Assembly (NCBI GenBank): GCA_000702085.1
Contig: KL370861.1
Span: 64,911 to 128,910 of the forward strand
DNA length: 64,000 nt
Direction: 5' to 3'
Origin: Lachnospiraceae bacterium P6A3
GTDB lineage: Bacteria; Bacillota; Clostridia; Lachnospirales; Lachnospiraceae
Position numbers and translations under genes: made by a program. The notes under the pieces were generated by a model that saw only the letters and a list, made by a program, of their open reading frames with translations, did not search any database and was not told the DNA's origin. Positions 8,260 through 15,885 of this stretch are shown piece by piece; positions within the stretch are counted from its first letter, which is position 1, and the number at the start of each line of letters is the position of its first letter.

Positions 8260-8849
8260 TGAAAAGACTTGTTTTTGCAACCGGTAACATGGGAAAGATG
8301 CGTGAAATCCGCGAGATCATGGAAGGATCGGGCTACGAAATTCTTTCCATGAAGGAAGCAGGGGTAGATCCGGAAATCGTGGAGGACGGTACTACTTTTG
8401 AGGAAAATGCGATAATCAAAGCAAGAGCAGTACATGCGCTTCTTCCCGATTCCATAGTACTTGCCGACGATTCCGGACTGGTGGTTGATGCGCTGAACGG
8501 TGAACCCGGCATTTATTCCGCAAGATATCTTGGAGAGGATACACCTTATTCCGTCAAGAATAATGAGATCATCAGACGTCTTGAGGGAGTTCCCGATGAA
8601 AAGAGAACGGCCAGATTCGTCTGCGCCATTGCCGCTGTTTTGCCCGACGGAACCGAAAAAGTAGTAAGAGAAACCGTTGAGGGACGCATCGGATACGAGG
8701 AAAAAGGTGAATTCGGCTTCGGCTACGACCCTATTTTCTATTGTCCCGAGATCGGATGCTGCACCGGAGAGATTCCTGAGATTGAGAAAAACAAGATCTC
8801 TCACAGAGGCAAAGCATTAAGAAAAATGAAAGCGGAGTTATTTGATTGA
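8259..8849 (+). CDS. rdgB: RdgB/HAM1 non-canonical purine NTP pyrophosphatase
   Basis: A 196-residue HAM1-family enzyme that hydrolyses dITP, ITP and XTP to the monophosphate, keeping damaged purines out of DNA. N-terminal FATGNMGKMREI, the VEDGTTFEENAIIKA segment, the DDSGLVVDAL acidic site and the C-terminal SHRGKALRKM are all present. ATG overlaps the preceding TAA by one base (TAATG), so it is translationally coupled to the amidase-like gene. Confidence 0.95.
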   Translation: MKRLVFATGNMGKMREIREIMEGSGYEILSMKEAGVDPEIVEDGTTFEENAIIKARAVHALLPDSIVLADDSGLVVDALNGEPGIYSARYLGEDTPYSVKNNEIIRRLEGVPDEKRTARFVCAIAAVLPDGTEKVVRETVEGRIGYEEKGEFGFGYDPIFYCPEIGCCTGEIPEIEKNKISHRGKALRKMKAELFD

Positions 8850-9343
8850 AAAAAGCACTTGTAGTGAGCGACACTCACGGAAATAATGAAAATTTACATA
8901 AGATACTGAGAATGCATCCTGATGCAGAATGCCTGATTCATTGCGGAGATGTTGAGGACGGAGAAGATGATATCAGGTGCAGGGTCAGAAAAAAGTTCTA
9001 TATGGTTTCTGGAAACTGTGATTATTTCAACGGACTTCCCAGAGAACTTGAAGAGACGGTTTTCGGACATAAGATTTTTATAACCCACGGACATCTCTAC
9101 AACGTCAATTTATCTACGGAAGAGCTCAGACGTGAAGCGGAGAGCAGGGGATGTGACATCGCATTTTTCGGCCATACCCACAGACCCGTGGTAAGCTATT
9201 CCGAAGACTGCATAGTAGCAAATCCCGGATCCTTGTCCTATCCCAGACAGGAGGGCAGAAAACCCAGTTACCTCATATGGGAGCAGGATGATAAGGGTCA
9301 GGATCATTTCACCATTGCCTATCTGGATGACGGCATGATGTGA
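8846..9343 (+). CDS. YfcE/MJ0936-family metallophosphoesterase
   Basis: A 165-residue calcineurin-like phosphodiesterase. All metal motifs are visible: SDTHGN (about 8-13), CGDVED, GNCD, THGH and GHTHRP. The start is TTG at 8846, overlapping the rdgB TGA by 4 nt; GCGGAG precedes it. The rdgB-YfcE pairing is common in clostridia. The physiological substrate is unknown, as for most of the family. Confidence 0.9.
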   Translation: MKKALVVSDTHGNNENLHKILRMHPDAECLIHCGDVEDGEDDIRCRVRKKFYMVSGNCDYFNGLPRELEETVFGHKIFITHGHLYNVNLSTEELRREAESRGCDIAFFGHTHRPVVSYSEDCIVANPGSLSYPRQEGRKPSYLIWEQDDKGQDHFTIAYLDDGMM

Positions 9344-9359
9344 CGAAGGGCCTTTTAAA

Positions 9360-9395
9360 GCCGTCCTTACAGATGTAGGGGCGGTTTTGTTTTAT
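9360..9395 (+). terminator. intrinsic terminator
   Basis: A 12-bp stem with G-U pairs, GCCGTCCTTACA with TGTAGGGGCGGT, followed by TTTTGTTTTAT. It ends the methyltransferase-to-YfcE operon. Confidence 0.75.
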
Positions 9396-9423
9396 CCGGA
9401 AAAGAGCGGGGAGGAGGGCATGT

Positions 9424-10875
9424 ATGAAGAAAAGTGAAAAGAAAACCAACATAAAAAAAGAGCTTCTTTATCTGCTTGCCGCCGTTGTGGGTTCTTTTGC
9501 GGTATTTGTGCTTATTTTTTGCATTATTGCCCATGATGATATTGAGGGGCAGGGAACCTTCGATGAGGTTAAGGATACGGTGAATGATGTTACAAATACC
9601 GTAACCGGTAATGTGACCGATGATGAGCCTCCATATTCGGATGCATTGGTAAGCAGTACATATTTGGTGGGATATGATTATTTTACGGGAGATTTCCTGG
9701 AGATGGCTCCTACTGTTATAGCCAAGGTCAGATATGACGGAAAGATTGAAACGGAATTCAGACACACGCTTTCAAACGGTGAAGAATTTACGGATGTAGT
9801 TCTCTTTGATCTGAGTGATGAGCAGTACAAAAACATCGAAGAAGCCATCAATCTCAGAAAACTGTATAATCTGAATCCCCAGGAGGCAGATCCCGAGACC
9901 ACCATGGACGGTGGCACAAGCTGGCTGATAATCTATAAAAACGACGGAACCGTTTATAAGGCTTGCGGAGGTTTCTGCCCTCATAACTCTGATTTCAACG
10001 CCATGAGACGCGCCGTTTATGAGAATCTTCCGGAGGAGTTTTTCGAGTACTGCTCCCGGTATAAAGAGACCTGGATACGTGAGAATAATTTCGAGCCTTA
10101 TGCCGGTCACAGTGAGCAATACTACACCACATACGGCGTATTCCTGAATTATGACGGTGACCTTAAGGAGCTTTCCGATTACAACTACATAGTAATAGAT
10201 GCCCAGTATCACAGCGAAGATGAGATCAGGGATTTTCAGTACCTGCGCTATTTAAACCGCGTATACAGCTATATAAATATAGGTTCTCTTGAAGATTTCA
10301 GGGATTATTACGACAGATTCTCGGACATAACTCTCGGAGCATACGAAAACTGGGACGGCGAAGAATGGGTGGATGTATCCGATGAAAGATGGCAGGACTT
10401 CATTCTGAATGAACTTGCTCCCGAGCTTCTTGCAAAAGGAATAAACGGATTTTTCGTAGATAACTGCGATGTCTATTACAACTACCCCAGTGAAGAGATA
10501 CTTAACGGTCTGGCTACGATAATGAAGGGCTTAAAGCAGATGGGCGTTGAAGTCATAATTAACGGCGGAGATGCTTTCCTCGATGCTTACACCGAAAAAA
10601 TAGGCCCCTGGACCGATGTAATCTCCGGCATTAATCAGGAGTGTGTATTTACCGGTATCGATTGGGATGAGGAGACATTTGTTACCGCAGCGGATGAAGA
10701 TAAAAAGTATTTCACCGAATATATCGAAAAATACGCATCCCAGGGAGCGTACATATATCTCATCGAATATGCGTATGACGACCGTAAATACTGGGGAACC
10801 ATATACGATATAAAAGAATACTGTATAGATAACAATTTCCTGTATTACATATCGGATTCCATAGATCTTGACTGA
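9424..10875 (+). CDS. membrane-anchored GH114/TM1410-type glycosidase-like protein
   Basis: A 483-residue protein with an N-terminal TM segment at about 15-37. The region 80-215 has no family I recognise; it contains a GGFCPH segment. Residues about 235-480 form a TIM-barrel of the GH114/TM1410 type (endo-alpha-1,4-polygalactosaminidase family): IVIDAQY near 255 and GFFVDNCD near 342 supply the two expected acidic residues, and VYSYINIGSLEDFRDYY is characteristic. It is probably anchored outside the membrane and acts on a galactosamine-containing polymer; substrate is inferred from family only. SD GGAGG lies upstream. It stands alone between two terminators. Confidence 0.75.
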   Translation: MKKSEKKTNIKKELLYLLAAVVGSFAVFVLIFCIIAHDDIEGQGTFDEVKDTVNDVTNTVTGNVTDDEPPYSDALVSSTYLVGYDYFTGDFLEMAPTVIAKVRYDGKIETEFRHTLSNGEEFTDVVLFDLSDEQYKNIEEAINLRKLYNLNPQEADPETTMDGGTSWLIIYKNDGTVYKACGGFCPHNSDFNAMRRAVYENLPEEFFEYCSRYKETWIRENNFEPYAGHSEQYYTTYGVFLNYDGDLKELSDYNYIVIDAQYHSEDEIRDFQYLRYLNRVYSYINIGSLEDFRDYYDRFSDITLGAYENWDGEEWVDVSDERWQDFILNELAPELLAKGINGFFVDNCDVYYNYPSEEILNGLATIMKGLKQMGVEVIINGGDAFLDAYTEKIGPWTDVISGINQECVFTGIDWDEETFVTAADEDKKYFTEYIEKYASQGAYIYLIEYAYDDRKYWGTIYDIKEYCIDNNFLYYISDSIDLD

Positions 10876-10879
10876 AAAT

Positions 10880-10905
10880 AAGCCGGAGGGCAATCCCTCC
10901 GGCTT
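10880..10905 (+). terminator. terminator after GH114-type gene
   Basis: AAGCCGGAGGG and CCCTCCGGCTT form an 11-bp perfect stem with a 4-nt loop; the T run is short (TTTAT). Confidence 0.65.
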
Positions 10906-10942
10906 TATGTCCGCACTCCCGTGCATGGTCCCTTCCTGCGGC

Positions 10943-10971
10943 TTGTCTTGAACCGCTTTTGATAGTATAAT
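10943..10971 (+). promoter_or_regulatory. tRNA-Pro promoter
   Basis: TTGTCT, a 17-nt spacer and TATAAT end 12 nt before the mature tRNA 5' end. Confidence 0.65.
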
Positions 10972-10983
10972 TTGTATGTTTTT

Positions 10984-11058
10984 CGGGGTGTGGCTCAGCT
11001 TGGCTAGAGTACCTGGTTTGGGACCAGGGGGTCGCAGGTTCGAATCCTGTCACCCCGA
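10984..11058 (+). tRNA. tRNA-Pro(UGG)
   Basis: The cloverleaf is readable: acceptor arms CGGGGTG (10984-10990) and CACCCCG (11051-11057), discriminator A, anticodon stem CCTGG/CCAGG around loop TTTGGGA with anticodon TGG, and T-arm GGTTCGAATCC. CCA is not encoded. Its 3' end is the duplicated segment that borders the accessory region downstream. Confidence 0.95.
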
Positions 11059-11063
11059 CACTT

Positions 11064-11112
11064 AGAGCCCCTTCGCGAGGAAGCATTCTTCCGAGTGATT
11101 AGGGGCTCTTAT
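11064..11112 (+). terminator. tRNA-Pro terminator
   Basis: AGAGCCCCT pairs with AGGGGCTCT around an internal hairpin, followed by TTATT. A diverged copy with the same architecture follows the tRNA-end fragment at 12694. Confidence 0.7.
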
Positions 11113-11114
11113 TG

Positions 11115-11235
11115 TCGGGGTGACCCTCACCCCGATGGCCGGTTCTTTTAATCGGGGTGACCCTCACCCACGCCCTCACGATTCGTCGATCTTGGTGTTT
11201 AGGGGCTTTTATAATCGGGGTGACCATCACCCCGA
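11115..11235. repeat. three acceptor-stem-like palindromes
   Basis: Copies at 11115-11135, 11152-11170 (damaged right arm) and 11215-11235 each join TCGGGGTG to TCACCCCGA through ACC or AC. The left arm equals the 5' end of the adjacent tRNA-Pro with its preceding T, and the right arm nearly equals its 3' end. They look like tRNA ends with the body removed. A fourth copy lies at 12773-12793. Confidence 0.7.
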
Positions 11236-11258
11236 TTACAGATAAAATGGAGCAAAAA

Positions 11259-11976
11259 ATGATTGAAAACACGGTGGAACGTCTTCATCGAATAAGACAA
11301 AATGAAGCAAATTCCCATATTGATGTATATACTCACGAGAAATTGTATGATTCGGATACTTGGCTAAAGAAACCTATAAAGACAGTACAGGACCTAATGT
11401 CTTCTTTTTCAGGATACAAAGAATTACGAGTTCTGGACCTTGGAAGCGGAGTGGGAAGAAACAGCATTTATATTGCGGAGTCTTTTCAAGGAGAGATATG
11501 CAGTATTGATTGTGTCGATATACTGGACGTTGCTATAGAAATACTTGAAAAGAATGCAGCGGAGCATAATGTAGGAAACCGCATTAAAGGAATTGTAAAA
11601 GCTATCGAAGACTTCCATATCACCGAAGATTCGTATGACCTTATTCTTGCCGTCTCGGCTCTGGAACATATTGATTCTGAGCGGCACTTCACAGACAAAT
11701 TATCAGAGATATCGCAAGGAATCAGAGACGGCGGAATTGTCTGTCTTGTAATCAATTCCGAAGTTACAGAAATTGATTCGGCAACAGAAAAAGTTTTTGG
11801 AGCCAAATTATGAGGTCAATCTAAAATCGGAACAGATCTTAAAATATCTTGATGAGTTTTTTGGAGGGTGGACCATTATCAAGAAAAATACCACCGATCA
11901 GAAGTACAATATTCCACGCGACGGCATTACCAGCCGTTTAACAACAAAGGTCATTTCTTTTGTAGCCAGAAAATGA
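11259..11976 (+). pseudogene. class I SAM methyltransferase, frameshifted
   Basis: The frame from ATG 11259 (GGAG 6 nt upstream) encodes a class I methyltransferase with SAM motif VLDLGSGVGRNS, acidic motif CVDILD and ILAVSALEHID, but it stops at 11813. A second frame continues with LEPNYEVNLKSEQILKYLDEFFGGW through SFVARK to 11976, as expected for the C-terminus of small TehB/UbiE-like methyltransferases. A +1 shift near the A5-G-T5 homopolymer at about 11790-11800 would rejoin them. This is either a recent pseudogene or a sequencing error. It is the first gene of the segment between the two tRNA-end repeats. Confidence 0.75.
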
Positions 11977-11989
11977 AATAACCAAGAGA

Positions 11990-12028
11990 TTGCAGGTATA
12001 ATGGATATACTGTATAATGTATATACAT
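11990..12028 (+). promoter_or_regulatory. mazEF promoter with palindromic operator
   Basis: TTGCAG, 17-nt spacer, TATAAT (12013-12018). The perfect palindrome ATGTATATACAT (12017-12028) overlaps the -10 end and is a likely site for MazE/MazEF autorepression. Confidence 0.65.
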
Positions 12029-12044
12029 TCGAGGAGGTGATTTC

Positions 12045-12287
12045 ATGGAACAGGTAGCAATAAGGTCATGGGGTAACAGCCAGGGAATACGCATCCCCAA
12101 GGACATTTTGGATAAATTGCAGTTAAAGGTTTCTGATGTATTGGATATAGAAATAGAAAACGACAGTATAGTACTTAGAAAGCAGTTTGTTCATAAATCT
12201 TTTGAAGAAAGGCTGGCAGAGTTTAACGGCGAAATATCCGTTTGCGATTTTGATTGGGGAGAGCCGGCAGGGAGAGAGATTTTATGA
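12045..12287 (+). CDS. mazE: MazE-type AbrB-fold antitoxin
   Basis: An 80-residue antitoxin with an N-terminal swapped-hairpin DNA-binding domain (RSWGNSQGIRIPKDILDKLQLKVSDVLDIEIEND) and an acidic, flexible C-terminus that would wrap the toxin. GAGGAGGTGATTTC precedes the ATG. It overlaps mazF by 4 nt (ATGA), the usual arrangement for coupled antitoxin-toxin translation. It binds its own operator in characterised homologues. Confidence 0.92.
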   Translation: MEQVAIRSWGNSQGIRIPKDILDKLQLKVSDVLDIEIENDSIVLRKQFVHKSFEERLAEFNGEISVCDFDWGEPAGREIL

Positions 12288-12595
12288 ACGGGTTTTACCA
12301 GGGCGATATTATAAAGATATCAGGCTTTAAAAAACAGCTTTTTGTTATAGTCAGTAAGAATGCCTTTATAAAGGCCACCGGTATATTTCATGTGTGCCCA
12401 ATACTCCCCGGAGTTCAGGCGGGTCCTATACATATTCAGATATGTGGGAAGAAGGGCGAATCGGGAACAGTGATCTGTGAACAGATAAAAGCCATTGACC
12501 CTAAAGCAAGGGGATGCAACAGGGTGGATCTTCTTGCATATGAGGATATTATGAATGTATCCGATGTGATCCAAGGTATTTTTGAGTACGATTGA
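12284..12595 (+). CDS. mazF: MazF-type endoribonuclease toxin
   Basis: A 103-residue PemK/MazF toxin that cleaves mRNA at short specific sequences. MNGFYQGDIIKISGF, the central VCPILPG strand and the segment GTVICEQIKAIDPKARG (with the conserved threonine of the active-site strand) match the family, although the first basic catalytic position is not certain by eye. The start overlaps the mazE stop and has GGGAGAGAG upstream; a longer in-frame start at 12254 is less likely. It lies just inside the right tRNA-end repeat. Confidence 0.9.
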   Translation: MNGFYQGDIIKISGFKKQLFVIVSKNAFIKATGIFHVCPILPGVQAGPIHIQICGKKGESGTVICEQIKAIDPKARGCNRVDLLAYEDIMNVSDVIQGIFEYD

Positions 12596-12693
12596 TAGCA
12601 TTTTTATACATAAAGATCGTGTCTTTGGCGTGTCTTTTTTCGTAGAGTCTCTTACAAAGCATTGATTTTACTGGGTTTCTGAGAACCAACATT

Positions 12694-12793
12694 GGTTCGA
12701 ATCCTGTCACCCCGATTATTAGAGGCTCTCCGCGAAGAAGGCTTTCCTTCGAGCGGCTAGAGCCTCTTTTAATCGGGGTGACCATCACCCCGA
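12694..12793 (+). repeat. tRNA-Pro 3'-end fragment, hairpin and palindrome (right att-like unit)
   Basis: Bases 12694-12715 are identical to tRNA-Pro 11037-11058 (T-arm to discriminator), and are followed by a terminator-like hairpin (AGAGGCTCT with AGAGCCTCT) and palindrome 12773-12793. The same order follows the intact tRNA. The unit bounds a segment of about 1.65 kb. The rest of 12602-13030 has no gene; a 7-bp stem AGAATGC/GCATTCT lies at 12811-12835. Confidence 0.7.
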
Positions 12794-12924
12794 CACTATT
12801 TTATAGGCTTAGAATGCTGATGAATACTGCATTCTGAGTTATTTTATTGCTTAAAAAGGCCGTGTCTTTCCGGGTTTTGTGGGTGTTCAAGCGATTATTT
12901 CCTTAAATGAATGCTTATTGCCAT

Positions 12925-13027
12925 AAAATGCGTCAAGCCGCAAAAAAAGGTAATATAAAATTGACTTTATCTGGTGATCAAGCTATCATATTACCAGAAA
13001 ATGCGTCAAATTGCATAAAGAGGTAAT
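12925..13027 (+). promoter_or_regulatory. duplicated leader element around the DUF4143 gene promoter
   Basis: Two 30-nt direct repeats (12925-12954 and 12998-13027) begin AAAATGCGTCAA and end AGGTAAT, matching at about 25 of 30 positions; the second supplies the SD. Between them TTGACT (12961-12966), 17 nt, TATCAT. GGTAATAT (12949-12956) and ATATTACC (12988-12995) form an inverted repeat around the promoter. Confidence 0.5.
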
Positions 13028-13030
13028 GAA

Positions 13031-14284
13031 ATGCTGATAAAAAGAGATGCCTATATAAATAAGCTGATTGAACGACAGAATAACGGCATGATAAAGGTTA
13101 TCACCGGAATCAGGCGCTGCGGTAAATCATTTTTATTATTCAAACTGTATAAGGAGTATCTTCTTAATAGTGGTGTTGATGTCAATCATATAATTGAGAT
13201 TGCACTTGATGGCATCGATGTTGATGAATTGCGTGATCCTAAGGCGTGTTATAGCTACATTAGCAAAAGGATTATAGACAGTAAGAGATATTACGTTCTT
13301 CTGGACGAAGTTCAATTCATGGACAGGTTTGAGGAAGTACTAAATAGCCTCCTGAGAATAGAGAATGTTGATGTGTATGTAACAGGTAGTAATTCCAAAT
13401 TTTTGTCAAAGGACATTATTACCGAATTCAGAGGCCGAGGTGATGAAATACATGTATATCCTCTAACCTTTGCTGAGTTTTACGCTGCTTTTGGTGGTGA
13501 ATATGATGATGCCTGGGATGAGTATTTGAATTATGGAGGGCTGCCGGCTCTTATTGATATGAAAAATGCCAAGCAGAAGATGGACTATCTCAAGGGCATT
13601 TTTGATAACGTTTATATGAAGGATGTTATCGATCGTAATAAGATAAAAAATAAGGATGAGATAAATACACTTGTAGATATACTTGCATCTGCGATTGGAT
13701 CTCCGACCAATCCTACAAAGATTTCGAATACTTTTGCTACGGAAAGACATAGTAGCTATACACATAAAACAATATCAGCTCATATAGATTTTTTGGAAGA
13801 AGCATATCTTATATCAAAAGCAAACAGGTATGATATTAAGGGCAGAAAATACATAGCTGCTAATTTAAAATACTATTTTACCGATGTTGGACTTAGAAAT
13901 GCCAGATTGAATTTCAGGCAGCAAGAGCAAACGCATCTTATGGAAAATATTGTTTACAATGAACTCTTGGCAAGAGGATATTCCGTAGATGTTGGTATGG
14001 TGGAAGTAAATCAAAAAAATAGTGAAGGTAAAAGTGTGAGAAAACAGCTGGAAGTGGATTTTGTGACCAACATGGGAAATCAACGTTACTATATCCAGGT
14101 CGCATACGATCTTTCTACCGAAGAAAAAAGACAGCAGGAATACAATTCGTTTAGAAAAATTCCTGATTCTTTCAAGAAAATTGTAATTATAAATGGATCA
14201 TCCAAGCCATGGAGAAATGATGAGGGATATGTAATTATGGGAATGAAGTATTTTCTTCTAAATAGTGATAGCTTGGATTTTTAA
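13031..14284 (+). CDS. AAA_14/DUF4143 ATPase
   Basis: A 417-residue ATPase with Walker A GIRRCGKS at 26-33 and Walker B YYVLLDEVQ near 86-94, sensor-like VYVTGSNSKFLS, then a winged-helix region and a C-terminal DUF4143 domain with a nuclease-fold pattern (ExDFV...YYIQVAY; the usual lysine position reads Gln). AGAGGT lies upstream. These ATPases are very common in clostridial and Bacteroidetes accessory DNA, and their role is not established. It is AT-richer than the flanking core genes, consistent with horizontal origin. Confidence 0.85.
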   Translation: MLIKRDAYINKLIERQNNGMIKVITGIRRCGKSFLLFKLYKEYLLNSGVDVNHIIEIALDGIDVDELRDPKACYSYISKRIIDSKRYYVLLDEVQFMDRFEEVLNSLLRIENVDVYVTGSNSKFLSKDIITEFRGRGDEIHVYPLTFAEFYAAFGGEYDDAWDEYLNYGGLPALIDMKNAKQKMDYLKGIFDNVYMKDVIDRNKIKNKDEINTLVDILASAIGSPTNPTKISNTFATERHSSYTHKTISAHIDFLEEAYLISKANRYDIKGRKYIAANLKYYFTDVGLRNARLNFRQQEQTHLMENIVYNELLARGYSVDVGMVEVNQKNSEGKSVRKQLEVDFVTNMGNQRYYIQVAYDLSTEEKRQQEYNSFRKIPDSFKKIVIINGSSKPWRNDEGYVIMGMKYFLLNSDSLDF

Positions 14285-14299
14285 TAGAAGAGACGGAAC

Positions 14300-14599
14300 A
14301 CAGGTGAAGGTTACCAGATCCCTGAATCTAGAATCATATGGAAGCTTCAGAGCGACGCTGTCAGAGGAATGTTCGACATTGTAAGCTCTGTGTTGTTTCG
14401 AAAAAGATAACAAGAGAAGGCTGGAAAGTCGGTTTTATGTTGAGAGAAGAACTTCATGATGATGAAGACAGCGGATGGCAGTTCTTTGCGGGTGATGAAT
14501 CACATTGACAGCCCTGTTGGTACCAGACTTATCCGCAAATCATCCGAGGAGTTTGAAGAGGATAAAAACCAGCCGGCATTTATGGAGAAGTGGAAGTGA
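14300..14599 (+). pseudogene. DUF2185-type immunity gene remnant
   Basis: From about 14389 a frame reads CVVSKKITREGWKVGFMLREE then DSGWQFFAGDE, the N-terminal signature of DUF2185 (Imm33-like) proteins, and stops at 14508. The adjacent frame then gives IDSPVGTRLIRKSSEEFEED and ends AFMEKWK at 14599, the family C-terminus. The middle of the domain is missing, so the gene carries an internal deletion and a frameshift. Bases about 14300-14390 also look coding in one frame (GYQIPESRIIWKLQSDAVRG), from an unidentified source. Confidence 0.6.
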
Positions 14600-14649
14600 A
14601 ACTATCTTCAGGTTTTATAAAATATCAAACATGAAAGAGAGCGTGAGTT

Positions 14650-15225
14650 ATGTCTTTATTCAGTAAATTGTTTCATAAAGATGAGAAAAAGGAAAAAACG
14701 AATGATCCAAATGTTATTGAGCTGCCATTTGGTTCTTTTACATTTTCAGGTGATGATCCGCTCGAGATTGGCTATGAAGCTGAAATAGATTGGTATGAGA
14801 AAACCTCAGATTTACATTATCAGCCGGTCAGTGTTTTTATCGAAGTAGATACACCCGGAACAAAAGATGCATCTATAGGGCTTGAACGTTTTACCAGACG
14901 CTATGAAGATCGGGAAAGGACAGACTACAAAGTAAAGCTTGCGGTAACCGAACATTATCTTGGAGACAAGGACTCAATAGCTATGGATGACGATGAAACC
15001 ATGTCCAGGGAAGAGTTTCTTAAAGAATTGAAAATATCCTTTATCGCTTATTACAGAAGTGGAAAACGTGTTTATTCACTGGATTTTCCCTGGGTTCGTG
15101 GTGATAAAGATGGTGTTGTTGTACTGTTTGATGAGAATGACAAAGCCACTGTCTTAGAAGATTCAGATTATGATAGGAACTTTATGTCTCTTATCTACCC
15201 GGAGCAAAGTGATGAAGAAGCTTGA
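14650..15225 (+). CDS. DUF2262-like protein, putative immunity protein
   Basis: A 191-residue soluble acidic protein. The segment from PFGSFTFSGDDPLEIGYEAEIDWYEKT through VSVFIEVDT to the C-terminal strand DGVVVLFDENDKA resembles DUF2262, a family often found beside polymorphic-toxin immunity genes; assignment is by eye and moderate. SD is weak (GAGAG). It follows a DUF2185 remnant and overlaps a lipoprotein gene, consistent with a decaying immunity cluster. No toxin is visible here. Confidence 0.5.
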   Translation: MSLFSKLFHKDEKKEKTNDPNVIELPFGSFTFSGDDPLEIGYEAEIDWYEKTSDLHYQPVSVFIEVDTPGTKDASIGLERFTRRYEDRERTDYKVKLAVTEHYLGDKDSIAMDDDETMSREEFLKELKISFIAYYRSGKRVYSLDFPWVRGDKDGVVVLFDENDKATVLEDSDYDRNFMSLIYPEQSDEEA

Positions 15226-15718
15226 TGTGAATGGTAAGCTGAATATATTGCCGGCGATGATTCTGGTCTTTACCTGTTTGCTATCCGGATGTGTCACAAC
15301 AGATAATACGGCCGAAGATACAGCTGAAGACTCCGTAGAAAACTGGATTGATTCCGTTACGGACGAGCAAGGTGTTTATATCGGACAGGATAAAGAAGTG
15401 ATCGGATACTATAAGCGTATCGGTATAGTTAAAATCGGTGGAACATATGAAGATATGCTGGAATTGCGGGATATTGAAAAGCAGGGATACCTTATAGCTA
15501 ACGATGACTGTACAGCATATTTTGAGCTAAATGGTGAAAAAACAGAGTACGTTTTTGATGGAAGCAATTTTTATTTGATCGATGACACTGAAAAGGCCAA
15601 CGGGTTCCAATACACTTGTATAAATGGAAGACTTATAATCAATGACGGAGAAACGATTACTCAGTATATGAGGCTCACCGACGAAGAACTTGCAGCATAT
15701 CTTGAGAGCGATAATTGA
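15212..15718 (+). CDS. small lipoprotein of unknown function
   Basis: A 168-residue predicted lipoprotein. The start at 15212 gives a lysine-rich N-region, a hydrophobic core and lipobox LSGC near residue 27, followed by an acidic Thr/Glu/Asp linker. A longer in-frame start at 15170 would put the signal internally and is rejected. The mature part is beta-rich with no family I recognise. GGAG precedes the ATG, which overlaps the DUF2262-like gene by 14 nt, indicating co-expression. Confidence 0.7.
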   Translation: MKKLDVNGKLNILPAMILVFTCLLSGCVTTDNTAEDTAEDSVENWIDSVTDEQGVYIGQDKEVIGYYKRIGIVKIGGTYEDMLELRDIEKQGYLIANDDCTAYFELNGEKTEYVFDGSNFYLIDDTEKANGFQYTCINGRLIINDGETITQYMRLTDEELAAYLESDN

Positions 15719-15736
15719 TTTTGAAGAGGTAGTATT

Positions 15737-15832
15737 TTGTTTTACGGAAAATCAAGAGGCCAAAGTAAGAAATTTAAGAGATTACTGAAAAATATAGATA
15801 AGATAAAAGCCTATGGTTTTATGGAGAAGTGA
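15737..15832 (+). CDS. 31-residue basic small ORF or gene remnant
   Basis: TTG 15737 has AGAGGT 6 nt upstream and reads LFYGKSRGQSKKFKRLLKNI onward, ending GFMEK. It is lysine/arginine-rich with no known family. The ending resembles that of the DUF2185 remnant (AFMEKWK), so it may be a decayed tail rather than a functional peptide. Confidence 0.25.
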   Translation: MFYGKSRGQSKKFKRLLKNIDKIKAYGFMEK

Positions 15833-15844
15833 ATGAATGATTGA

Positions 15845-15878
15845 TGGTCGGCATGGCTATGCTTTGCCGGCCATTTTT
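15845..15878 (+). terminator. intrinsic terminator closing the accessory segment
   Basis: TGGTCGGCA and TGCCGGCCA form a 9-bp stem (one G-U pair) followed by TTTTT. Confidence 0.75.
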
Positions 15879-15885
15879 AATACTC

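Noticed and set aside
10760-11086. Minus-strand ORF over the tRNA-Pro gene
   Set aside because: It is the antisense of the tRNA (GVTGFEPATPWSQTRYSS-type translation), a well-known annotation artefact. The same applies to the minus-strand ORF over the tRNA fragment at 12549-12788.
11790-11800. Programmed -1 frameshift in the methyltransferase
   Set aside because: The slippery heptamer A-AAA-AAG is not complete (five A) and the required shift is +1, so a simple indel is more likely.
12694-12715. Second complete tRNA gene
   Set aside because: Only the T-arm and 3' acceptor strand are present; there is no 5' acceptor strand or D-arm.
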